Assembly (NCBI GenBank): GCA_905221605.1
Contig: CAJNDS010001358.1
Coordinates: forward strand, 332,501 to 387,211
Length of the DNA: 54,711 bases
Direction: 5' to 3'
From: Symbiodinium natans
Lineage: Eukaryota > Sar > Dinophyceae > Suessiales > Symbiodiniaceae
Shown: positions 39,701 to 51,700 of the stretch, one piece after another
Layout: every line of letters starts with the position of its first letter
How positions within the stretch are numbered: position 1 is the first letter of the stretch
The notes under the pieces: model-generated
The model's database searches: none
What the model was told of the DNA's origin: nothing
Seen by the model: the letters and a program-made list of their open reading frames with translations, nothing else
Translations under genes and position numbers: made by a program

Positions 39701-42700
39701 CTCCCAAGCCCTGAAGCCCCCAACGCCAAACAGCTCCACCTCGATGTTGGCAAACTCAATGAAGGCGTAACCTTGGCGACAGGGAGGGTTTAGGGTTTAG
39801 GGTTTAGGGTTTAGGGTTTAGGGTTTAGGGTTTAGGGTTTAGGGTTTAGGGTTTAGGGTTTAGGGTTTAGGGTTTAGGGTTTAGGGTTTAGGGGTTAGGG
39901 GTTAGGGTTTAGGGTTTAGGGTTTAGGGTTTAGGGATTAGGTTAGGGGTTAGGGTTTAGGGTTTAGGGCTTAGGGTTCAGGATTAGGGTTGAGGATTGTA
40001 GGTTTAGGATTAGGGTTGAGGGTTTGCGTGAGGCAGGAAGTCCCGCAGGGCCGTTATTGTCGCGCCACTTGAACCGTAAATAAGCAGACGCCTGTTCCAC
40101 GTTACCATCAATGATGTTTCTGGTCGTGCAGGTCAGTTGGTCCACACACTCTATGTTAAGGCCAACGACCTTTGCTTTCGCAGTAGGCCACATTGGTTCT
40201 TGAGCGAAGACATTCATAAGGGTACGGAGTTCTTAGATGTACGTCCCTATACTACTCTCCGGAGGAGATGCAGGAGTATGTGGACTTACCCCTTTGTACC
40301 TAGCAATGACTGTGGCTCCTGCTCTGCTGACAGCTCAGCTTGAGGTTTACTTGAGGGATGAGGTGTTTGGGCATAGAGTTCGGGGCCTTGGGGACCCTAA
40401 CCCCCCCACGTCAAAATCTGCAGCCTATGAACCCTGACCCCATGCTCTTGGAGGGCTTCGTTGGCTCGGACTAGGACTCAGGGGATTTGGGGTGTCTGCA
40501 TGTCTGAGAGATACGCAGTGCTCTGGAACTTTGCCCTAAACCCAAAAGCCTACACCCTAAACCCAAAACCCAGTAGCCATAAGGAAAAGAAGCGGGTAGT
40601 TCTCGAAGTTAGGGTCCCTTTGTGGGTGCGTGTAAGGCTGCATCGTAAACTGAGGACCCTAAACGGGACCCGAATTTAGAAAACTACCCTGAACCCTGAA
40701 CCCTAAACCCTAAACCCTAAACCCTAAACCCTAAACCCTAAACCCTAAACCCTAAACTTGAACCCAGTAGCCATAAGTCCCTCATGCTTTACAAAAGAAG
40801 TGAAGACCTAGAAGGGACCCTTAATCTTATTCCTCTATACTCAACCCCTGTTCCCCTAGGAAGAAAAAAGGATCCTTTTTGCTTATATATAAGAAAGCCC
40901 ATAACCCAAAAAGTAAAAAGGATCCCTAACACTGATTTAGTATATAACCTTATGTAGTCCCTATATACCTAAGTAGCCCCTAAATAACCCCCCACATAAC
41001 CCCCAAAGTCTTTTGACAAGTGGAGGCAGGCTCCCCCACCGAAGCCGGGCGTCGTAGGATCCACGGGGCCAGAGGCCCCTCCACCCTGGAAGGATGTTTG
41101 GGTGTTTAGGGTTTGGGGTGTAGGGTGCACGGTTTAGGGTTTCGGGTTTCGGGTTTAGGGATGAGGGCTTGGGGTTTAAGGGTTAGGGCTGAGGGTTTAG
41201 GGATAGCGTTTGGGGTTAAGGGTTTAGGGTTTAGGGATAGGGCTTAGGGGTTCAGGGTTTAGGGATGACAGAATATAGAATACCTAATTTCCAAGCCCTA
41301 AACCCTAAACCCTACTGCTTAGGGCTTTGGGCTTAGGGTTTAGCCTGTCTTGAAATCTCCGAGCTTCTAATTCCAATCTTCAACCAAAACGCAATGGGAA
41401 GCTGAGCCGGCTCCTTTCGAAAGATGTCTATATAATGACATTCTCTTTTTTATGCTGACTTCAACTCGACATTAAACAGCAACGCCAGAGTCATTCTGTT
41501 TGTCACACGCCTGGCACAAACTTTGCCACAAGCGGAGCTTGAAAAACGCTTGCATGACTTCTTGGCGCCCACCTGTGTAGTTCTTAGTCGGCTTGTCGGG
41601 TAGTTCCCTTACTTGTAACCCTACCTACAAAACTGAGCTTCCTAAACCCTAAACCCTAAACCCGAGAACCTGAACCCTACGCCCTAAACCCTAGAACCCT
41701 AACCCTAGAACCCTAAACCCTAAACCTAAGCCCTAAACTGGTGTCACAGGTTTTCTAGTCATTTGGAACATGTCCTGCACCTTCAGGCCTAGGGCTGAGG
41801 GTTGAGGCTGAATTTCTTTGCAGGGTGCTTAAAGATCCTATGTAGACAGATCTATATGGAGCCTTATATGAGGGCACACAAAACAACCTGCTGGTTCTTA
41901 GTAGGGAATGAGGGAAGTCGGTACCCTGTAGAAGCCCTTGAAGGGTTTACATAAAGGGGACATATTTCAAGATGCCTAATTCCCTCACACAAGCAAGCAA
42001 ACTAAAAAAACAAAACAATACAAAAAAACAACAAATAAATGCCCGTGGCTCTTCCGGAACGGGGCCGTAAATGCGAATGAGCCGAGGCGCTACGATCCCT
42101 AAGCCCTCAACTCAAAAAAGCTAAATACCCCTAAACCCTAACCCCCTAAACCCTACCAGACTACCCCAAAACCCTAAACACCCGGATCCCTAAGCCCAAA
42201 GCCACCCCTAAACCTGAACCCATGAACCACAGCCACAAGAGATCTCCACCCCCGAATGGGCGATTAGATCCCGAAACGCTGAAACCCAAAAACGCCCATG
42301 CCCTAAACAAAAGGAACCCGAGTCGTAAAGGCCCCAACCCCCCACCCCTCCAAAAGAAGGCCCTGAACCCGGGACCCTGAGACCCAACTATCCTCAAACT
42401 CCCCTAAACCTTGAACCCCAAACCCTAAACCATAGGTATCCCCTACACCCTAAACCCCAAACCGAAAAGAATAGATCCCTAGACCCTAAACCCTAAAACC
42501 TGCAAGACCTTGACCTTTGTTGAGGGTGGCACGCCGCCGCCGCCCCCCACACCGCCAGGCTGGGCAGAGGGCTGGGGCTTTAGGGGCATTCCGTGTTTTG
42601 GGTTTGGTTTAGGGTTTGGGGTTGCGGGTTTAGGGTTTAGATGGTTCAGGGTTGAAGAGTATTTAGGGTTTATGGTTCAGGGGTATGTGGGTTTAGGGTA

Positions 42701-45700
42701 TTTAGGTTTCGGGCTTGCGGGGCATTTAGGGTTTAGAGCTTAGGGGCATGTAGGGTCCAGGGGCTTTTTGGGGGTTGAGTTCAAGCTTTAGGGCTGAGAA
42801 ATTCTGAAGTCCATGTGCCGCTTGGATCTTATGGAACCCTAAACCCTAAACCCTAAACCCTAAACCCTAAACCCTAAACCCTAAACCCTAAACCCTAAAC
42901 CCTAAACCCTAAACCCTAAACCCTTAGGACAGTTGAGTGGCCCGGGCTTAGGGCACAGCGCTCAGGGCTTGGGGCTTAGGGCTCCGAGCCCATGATGGCT
43001 CTGCCCCCTAGATCCGAACCCTTAACACCCTGGGTTTAGGGTTTAGGGTTTAGGGTTTAGGGTTTAGGGTTTAGGGTTTAGGGTTTAGGGTTTAGGGTTT
43101 AGGGTTTAGGGTTTAGGGTTTAGGGTTTAGGGTTTAGGTTAGGGTTTAGGGTTTAGGGTTTAGGGTTTAGGGTTTAGGGTTTAGGGTTTAGGGTTTAGGG
43201 TTTAGGGTTTAGGGTTTAGGGTTTAGGGTTTAGGACTTGATCAAAAATCAAGACAGCCGAGTGGTTTATCAGGGAGCCTAACCCTTACAAAAAAGACAAG
43301 GAAAGGGGCATCATGGTAGAGCGCTACGTAGGGCCTCTATAATTTATGGCCCCCTGTTTTGGAGTGCCCTACATGTAAGGCTCCGCAGCCAAACGAAGCC
43401 CAGAACGGAACATAATTTAGAGAACCCCCCCCCCCACACACCAACAAAGCAACAACACGTATACCGCTGAAGGGCAGAACTGGGGGTCCTTGAGATTCTG
43501 GCTCCATCCTTGGGGTAGGTTTTCGAAGGTCCCGCAACAGCATTGAGACTCCTTACTCTAGCAACCCAATGGGATGTACATGACCTCATGAAGTCCCCAA
43601 ACTCTAAAGCACAAAGAAACCGAACCCCGCACCCGTGAACCTCTGAATTCCAAACACTACACCCCCCAAGCCCCCCATTTACTTCGAATGGATATTTTGG
43701 GTAGGTTGCGTCAACCGTAGACAGGCAAACAAGCAGATAATCCTACGCCCTAAACCCTAAACCCTAAACCCCAAACCCCAAACCCTAAACCCTAAGCCCT
43801 CAACCCTAAACCCTAAACCCTAAACCCTAAACCCTAAACCCTAAACCCCAACCCCATACACCCTAAATCCTCAACCCAACTGCAGCACCTTGGCGAGCTG
43901 GCCGCCAATCGGGACCAAGGCCATGGAGAGGTCCTGGCAAGGGTTTGTAGGGTTTAGGGTTTAGGGTTTCGGGTTTAGGGTTTAGGGTTTAGGGTTTAGG
44001 GTTTAGGGTTTAGGGTTTGGGGTTTGGGGTTTGGGGTTGGGGTTTGGGGTTTGGGGTTTGGGGTTTGGGGTTTGGGGTTTGGGGTTTGGGGTTTAGGGGT
44101 TTAGGGGTTTAGGGGTTTAGGGGTTTAGGGGTTGGGGTTTAGGGGTTGAGGGGTCAGGGAACTTAACATCTGCCCTTCTCACCCCAAGTACAGGCCGCGA
44201 AAGACAATCCAAGATGCCCGTGAATTCTAAGGGAAGTTACAGGGCTCCTTTCTTAGGGGCATGTAAGGGGCGCATAAGGGGTATATAAGGGGCATATATG
44301 GGGCATATAAGAGGTATGTAAGGGGTGTATAATGAATAGGGGTATATAGGGGCACATGTTAAGGGGCCATCGAGTCAATGCTTCCTTTGTGGCGTCTAGT
44401 GCATACAGTACAGCGGCGGCCCTTTCCGCTGCAAGTTTGGTTTCGGGCCGCGCCGCGGCATTCAGTGACCTCGAACCCTCAAACCCCACACGGTTAAGGG
44501 CTTAGGGTTTAGGGTTTAAGGTTCGGGTTTAGGGTTTAGGGTTTCGGGTTTGGGATTTAGGGTTTGGGGTTGGGCGTTTAGGGTTTCGGGGTTAGGGCGT
44601 TTAGGGTTCAGGGTTTCGGGTTTAGCACCTGAACCTCTAACTCCCTAGCGGCCCTGGCCTGGACCCATCAGAAAGCTCAAAGAACAACCAACTCCTGAGC
44701 GCCACCCAAACCCCTAAACTGTAAGCCTAAAATCCTAAACCCTTTAAACCCGTAGATGCTGAGCTTAAAATCCTAAACTCTAAGCCCCTACATGCTAAAC
44801 CTCTAAACCTCTAAACCTCTAAACCTCTAAACCTCTAAACCTCCAAACCTCTAAACCTCCAAACCTCTAAACCTCTAAACCTCTGAACCTCTGAACCTCT
44901 GAACCTCTGAACCTCTAAGCCTCTAAACCTCTAAACCTCTAAACCCTATAAACCCTAAACCCCTAACCCTTAAGACCTTCAACCCTGGACCCTTGCACCC
45001 AGCCCTTAAACCCTAAACCCCTCAACCCCTAACCCCTAAACCCTGAACCCTTGAACCCCTAAACCTTAAACCCTTGAAAAAACCTAAACCTCCAAATCCC
45101 TCAACCCTGAACCCTAAACCCTAAACCCTCAAAACCCTGGTCTCCGGCAGCGTCGGCGCTGGCAGCGCCGCAGGGGCGGTGGGCTGAGGCAGGGGGCCGT
45201 TTTCTTTCGCACTTTTGCACCGGGGCTTCAAAAGCCTTCGGAGTTATAGTATAGGGGCCACTATAGTATGTAGGGTTTGGGGGTTCAGGGTTTGGGGTTC
45301 AGGGTTTGGTTTAGGGTGGGTGTTGCGAGCGACAGCTGTAAACCCCAAGCCCTGAGCCCGCCTAAGCCCTACATGCTTGAAACCCTGAACCCTATGCCCC
45401 AACCGCTATCTGGCGCCTTTCCGGCCCGAGGTGTGTGAGGTGAGAAGGCTACGACTGACAAAAATCAGATGAAGATTGCTACCCTTGCCAGGAACCCTAA
45501 ACCCTAAACCCTAAAACCCCTCATCATAAGAACTTTTGGGGGGGGTTTGCTTGGGGTTGGAGGATGTCGGGCTGCAGTGGGGTCCTGGGGACTTTTGAAG
45601 CCTTGGTCAGGGTACGGGGCGCAGCTGGGTCCGTCACAATGCGAATCTGAAAAAGCACCCTCATATAGGGTTTAGGGTTTAGGGGTTAGGGTTAACCTAC

Positions 45701-48700
45701 ATAGGGACCATAAGGGAATACTAGTAGTTCTTCCGATCCCTATAATACACAACAATGGAACTTGCAGCACGGGTGACGTGCTGCGCAGCTTTCTGGCCGA
45801 TGACTTCAGGTCTGGGGACCCCTCTGTCGACGTTCCACTCAGGAAGCCGCTGTGGTGTAGGAGGGAGCTCAGTGATCTCGTCCACACTGAGGACTCAATT
45901 CCCAACAGGCCATGGTCTGCGCCACAACAGAAAAAACTTGCTCCGATTCCCCGAAAAATTTGTCTTAGTAAGGAACCAGCTGAACGGATCCGGTTCTTCT
46001 TTGTAGTCTCCTCTTGAAAGCATCAATAAACCCTGCCGGGGGGGAGGGGGGGTCACCGAAACCCGAAACCCGAAGCCCGAAGCCCGAAACCCGAACCCGA
46101 AACCCGAAACCCGAAACCCGAAACCCTCAACCCTCAACCCTAAACCCTAAAGCCTAAACCCTAAACCCAACCTAAAAGCTGCCAGAGCCCATAACCCCGA
46201 AGGCCCCAAGGGTGCACAACACCTGGAACTCCTGGGCCCTTTAGGGCTTAGGGCTTAGGGCTTAGGGCTTAGGGCTTAGGGCTTAGGGCTTAGGGCTTAG
46301 GGCTTAGGGCCTAGGGCCTAGGGCTCAGGGCTCAGGGCTCAGGGCTCAGGGCTTAGGGCTTAGGGCTTAGGGCTTAGGGCTTCGGGCTTAGGGCTTATAT
46401 AGGGTCTAGGGTTTAGCGTTTCGTGAACCCTAAGCCCTGAATCCTTGAAGGGCCTTGGGCTCCTCTGCGGCCGCGTTCGTGAGTGCCAGCGGGCCTGCGG
46501 CAGCTGCAGATTGGGGCACCAGGGCTGTCGGGGGGCTTTAGGGGGCAAAAGGGTCATGGGGTTGAGGCGGTTTGGGGGGTTTGGGGGTGTTTAGGGGTTT
46601 TGGGGGGGGGGGGGGGGGTGTAGGGCTTCGGTTGAGGACTGTGCTAGGAACTTTCCTGGGAACTTCTTGGGGCTCTCAGTTCTAGTGACACTGCATGGCC
46701 TCTACTCAAGCATGTCTTGGGGCGGCGATAGGGCTGGTGCATTCGGGGATATGGATTCAAGGTCTAAGGGGCTCAGGCTTCGGGTCTTGCAGTGTGGCGC
46801 TAGGGTGGCCGTAGGGTTTAGGGTTTAGGGTTTAGGGTTTAGGGTTTAGGGTTTAGGGTTTAGGGTTTAGGGTTTAGGGTTTAGGGTTTAGGGGCTCTGG
46901 ACCCAAAAACCCTGAACCCCAACGTCGTCATCCTGACACCCCCATGAGACGTTAAGACCACTGCACGCCCGCCGAACCCAAACTCCCGAACGCAGCCCCC
47001 CCCCCCCCCCCCCAACCCCAAAAACATGAAATTATTTATGATGTTTATTACCATTATTATTATTATTATTACTATATGAAAAAATCAAAAAAAAACATAA
47101 TGAAACATAATAATACGGAAACAATATGACCCCAAGGGTCTGTCCGATGTACCCCCCCCCCCCCAAAGAAGGGACCGCAAGCCGATCCTCAAGAAAGACC
47201 GCTTGGGATGTTCCCCCTTAGACTAACAGTCCTTAATGGGGATGATAGTACCACCGATTATAATCCCTATCAGAACTGTTAGTATAGGGGGGGAGAGCAA
47301 GAAGTTCGGAGCCTACGCTGGACGCCCCAACAAACCCTGAACCGAACAAAAAAAACCATGAAAGCCTAAGCAGAAACCTACAACTTAACACCCTAAACCC
47401 TCAAGCCACGGTAACTTGAAATTGCTTCGAAAGTTGAAAATGCAACTCCTTGAAACTTTCCCCGAACCTGAACCCTGAATTATTTCAATAAGCCTTAAAC
47501 CCGAAACCCTAAACCCTAAACCCTACACCCTAAACCCTAAACCCTAAACCCTAGGGCCCTAGGGCCCTAGGGCCCTACGGTGGAGCCCCTGAAGTTGGCC
47601 CGCCTGCCGGCGCGGGCAGCGCGTTGTTCAGCGTTCCGGGCCCGCCCCCGCCGGAGCCGCCGCCTCGGGGCACCTGAAGGCGGAGTTCGGGGTTTGGGGT
47701 TTAAGGTTTAGGGTTTAGGGTTTAGGGTTTGGGGTTTGAGGTTTAGGGTTTAGGGTTTAGGGTTTGGGGTTTAGGGTTTGGGGTTTAGGGTTTGAGGTTT
47801 AGGGTTTGAGGTTTAGTGTTTGGGGTTTGAGGTTTGGGGTTTAGGGTTCGGGGTTCAGGGTTTAGGGTTTGGGGGTCGGGGGGTTGAGGGCTTAAGGATT
47901 CGGGTTCTGGGAGTGGGCTGAAGGTAGGGGGTATAAGGTTGTGGGATTGCGGTACAGCAGCTGAAGGCCGAATGAAGATGAAAAGGTTCCAGGTGCAGTC
48001 ATAACAAAGGGGGGATTTAGGGTTCAGGGTTTGGGGGGGGTTAGGGTTTAGGGTTTGGGGTATCAGACTGTAACAGTCCGTCTACCGGCAGCTAAGCGCC
48101 AATCCTGAAACCCTCCAACGCGCATCTTAAAACTCCAAAGAACCTCAACGAGGGGGCTGTTTGTTGTTCAGGCAACGAGGGTACCTCCTGTATGTTTGTG
48201 CAGATTTCTCGGATCACTTTGGTGCCAAGCCCTAAACCCTAAACCCTAAACCCTAAATCCTAAACCCTAAACCCTACACCCTAAACCCTAAACCCTAAAC
48301 CAAGGGTTCCAGGTGCCAAGCCTCGATGGAGACCACAGCGCCAAACTTCTCGGCTTCGAGGCGGATGTCCGCGCAGATCTCGGTGTACCTGCCGATATTC
48401 AAGAATTAGGGTTTAGGGTTTAGGGTTTAGGGTTCAGGGTTTAGGGTTTCGGGTTTAGGGTTTAGGGTTTACGGTTTGGGGCCTATTCCAACGTATATAA
48501 CGATGTAATGGCACGGCCCATCAACTTGGGAGATACCAAATTGGCACCCTTGTTTTATTCCTAAGGTACTCTTGGGGCGGTTACAGATTCGGAGGGCTTA
48601 CGCATGTGGGGTTTCGGGTTTAGGGTTCAGGGCTTAGAGGTTGCTTAGGTTGGGATCCCCCCCCCCTTATACTAACAATCCTTCATAGGGGTTCCAGTAC

Positions 48701-51700
48701 CCCCATGTACCCCCTCTTCCCGTCCCTCTTCAGGACTGTTTGTATATGGGGGAACATCCCAATTCGGAGCCTATTGAGGAAAAAAACAAAAACAAGGCCC
48801 AGCTTGAGAGTTGAAGCTGCCAAGTCCCAGCTATGGAGTTGAAGCCGCTAAAGCTCCGTAAGCCCCTGAGCCTTAAGCCCCCCCAAGAAGGCCCAAGAAT
48901 GCAGGTGGGGGTCTTCAATGCGAAGGAACTTGTTGTGAGGCCGACGCAAGAAGATGGCATCTGCGATTTCACTCGGGGTGCACTAGGGTCAGGATATTTG
49001 GGGTTCAGGGTTTAGGGTTTAGGGTTTAGGGTTTAGGGTTTAGGGTTTAGGGTTTAGGGTTTAGGGTTTAGGGTTTAGGGTTTGGGGTTTGGGGTTTGCC
49101 AACCGCGCTGCTAATTAAAGGCTTCAGGCTTAAGTTGCAAGGAGGTACAAAGAAAAGCCTTCTAAGGCTAGCTTGTAGGACACCTTTTTATGTATATTCA
49201 GTGCTTCTATTCTTGTTAAAGCAATGAACCTTCTCAAAGTACATCAACTCCCCTGGAACATGCCGGAGCTCACTTTGCAAAGGCAATGGCATCCCCAAAA
49301 CCGTGTGCCTCCAAAACCCAATACCCTGCCCCCGCCTACAGTACACCTCCAAACCTTTTTAAGGACAAATAGTGCCGGGATTCCCAGTACCTACTCTTAG
49401 GGATTGAGGCTACTGAGTTTCCACCTTTTTGGCTTCTACTATACCCCCACCCCCCGTCCCCCAAAAAAGGAAAGAATGATCATCAACACATGATACATAC
49501 AGAAGATGAAACAGCAAAATAGCCACCTTGTAGCTTTTCAATTCCAGCCTAGGTGCGGAAAAAAATCTTCGACAGGGCTTTGCGACTCATTCGGTAGAGA
49601 TTTGTCTGTCATCCCGAGCCCAAAGCATCTCAGCACGCACCCCTGCTCGTCCGCGAGGTCTTCCGCTGTAACTATGTTCTTGAGGTACAGAACCTAGGCG
49701 ACAAAAAACAGCACCAGGGCAAAATTTCGAGTGCGGCCGCGGGGGTCATGGGTTTGGGGGTTTCTTTCTAGGACGGCCCTTTAAGGTCTCTGAAAAAGAC
49801 TACTGAATTCTTAACCCAATCAGGGTTTTATATAAAATGCCCCCAGGGCCTAGCTAGCTTCGTGCAGATGGGTGGAGGATGAAGACCATAGAGGGCGCAA
49901 GCGCGCACCGGAGTGAGCACAGTAACGAGCTCCAGAGTTTGCAGGCCTGAAAAAAAACCTAAACCCCCGAACCCTGAAGACCTTCAACTAACTAACCCCT
50001 GAAACCCCAACCCCCGAAATCCTAAACTTTTAACTTCAACTTTTGGTCGGAGGCAACTCCCCCGGCAGGGGCGAGAAAGGCCCTGAACCCCGCAACCAAA
50101 CCAGGGGCCTGTTTGTCGGGTTTAGGGTTTAGGGTTTGGGGTTTAGGCTTTAGGGTTCAAGGTTTAGGGTTGTGACGTTCTTGGAGCTTTTAGGGCTTTT
50201 TGGGGGTTTCCATCCGTTGGGGACCACCCCTTCAACGCAAGAAGTCGTCCTCAGTCCAACAGAGGTTGTTGATGGGTTTTCCATGGGAGATGCATGTTTC
50301 CTAGTCCCTACCCGAACCTTAATTAGGAGCCTCAAGACCTCAACCTTCAAGCAGTTCAGCTTCTAAATCCCCCAAAACCCTCCAAACTCTAAAGCCCTAA
50401 AAGCCTTTGGGCTGTAAAACTCAGACCCCAAAACCCCAAAACCCAAACCCCTGTAAACACCCCGCGAATCCTGGAACCTGCTTGAACCCTGAACCCCAGC
50501 TGTGTCTCAGCCTTGCAAGGCTTTGCCTGCATGTGTGCTCAGGATTGAGGGTTCAAGGGTTTGGGCTTCAGGGTTTGCTCATGCATCGGGGTTTGGGATT
50601 TAAGGTTGAGTTGGGGTGGTAGGCCTTGTGTTTCTTCGGCCTGCGCGGCGCCCACGAATGCTGCTGAAGAGCGCAGAGGTTTCGAGACTAGAGCTCAAGG
50701 GTTTCAGATTGGGGTGTAGCACCCGAAACTCTAAACCCTAGACCTGAACCCTAAACCCAATCCCTCCAAGTGGTAGTGCCTGTCACGATAGCCTTCCGAC
50801 CATCGAGGGGCCCTGCAGGTATGACTACCGGCGAGATGCCTGACAACTGTCATAAGCGGGATAAACAGCTGCTACGCCTGCGCAGTACCCCAACATGAAA
50901 GTTGGGGTTTTAGACTCTACGTTGGTCTAATAGGAAGACTCAAAGTGCTTGAGGTCGCATGCCTTGCAATGCGCGGCTTTCAGGCTGAGATGCTAGAACT
51001 GCTAACGGCCGCGCGTGCCAAGATTCGCCAGGATCGTCCCCGGCCGGAAGCGACCTGACACCTCAGAACGATCTCCTGGGTGCCACACCTTTGTCGGCAC
51101 CACACGGGCACCTAGCTTCTGTTCTCTGTTCACCTGGCAAAGGCAAGCAGTTGGATGCGGGTCCCATCCTGACATTGCACAGATCAAGGTCTGGGGCAGG
51201 ATCCGGGGGACTTTGGGGGGACGTTCTGGGCTTGGAATGTCCAGGGCTCAACAGATATGACGATGAGAGCCTTACATACACTTTGGCTGGATGGCTTCGT
51301 AGAATCGTAGAACGGTGATGGATTTAGATGCAGGAGGCTGCTGCTGGGAGCGATGATGCGGGGTGGCCTTGCAAGACAGGCTGCATGGGCAGGACGGTCA
51401 CACGTTGAGGTTCTGGTATTTTCAGCAAGGCTGGTGTAGTGCACGATGCGATAAAAAAGCTAGGTTGGTTGGCTTAACGTCCTGAGCTCACATGGGATAA
51501 CATGGCTTGCATCTCACAGCAGGGCAGAAGTGTTGCATGAAAGCTCCATAAACTCCAAACGCGCGTCGTCACCTGGCAATATGCACACAATTGGATCGAC
51601 TGCACCAGTAAACAGCAGCCCGTGACACCAAAACCACCCCCACCCCCTGCCCCCCCCCGCCCCCATCCCCCCCCTGCACCCCCCAACCCCACCGCACCCA

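Noticed and set aside
46200-46530. Minus-strand islands at 46.2 and 46.5 kb (VLCTLGAFG, PLALTNAAAEEPKAL)
   Set aside because: They lie between U2AF2 exons 47587 and 42571, which already join in phase; adding them disrupts the frame or the homology.
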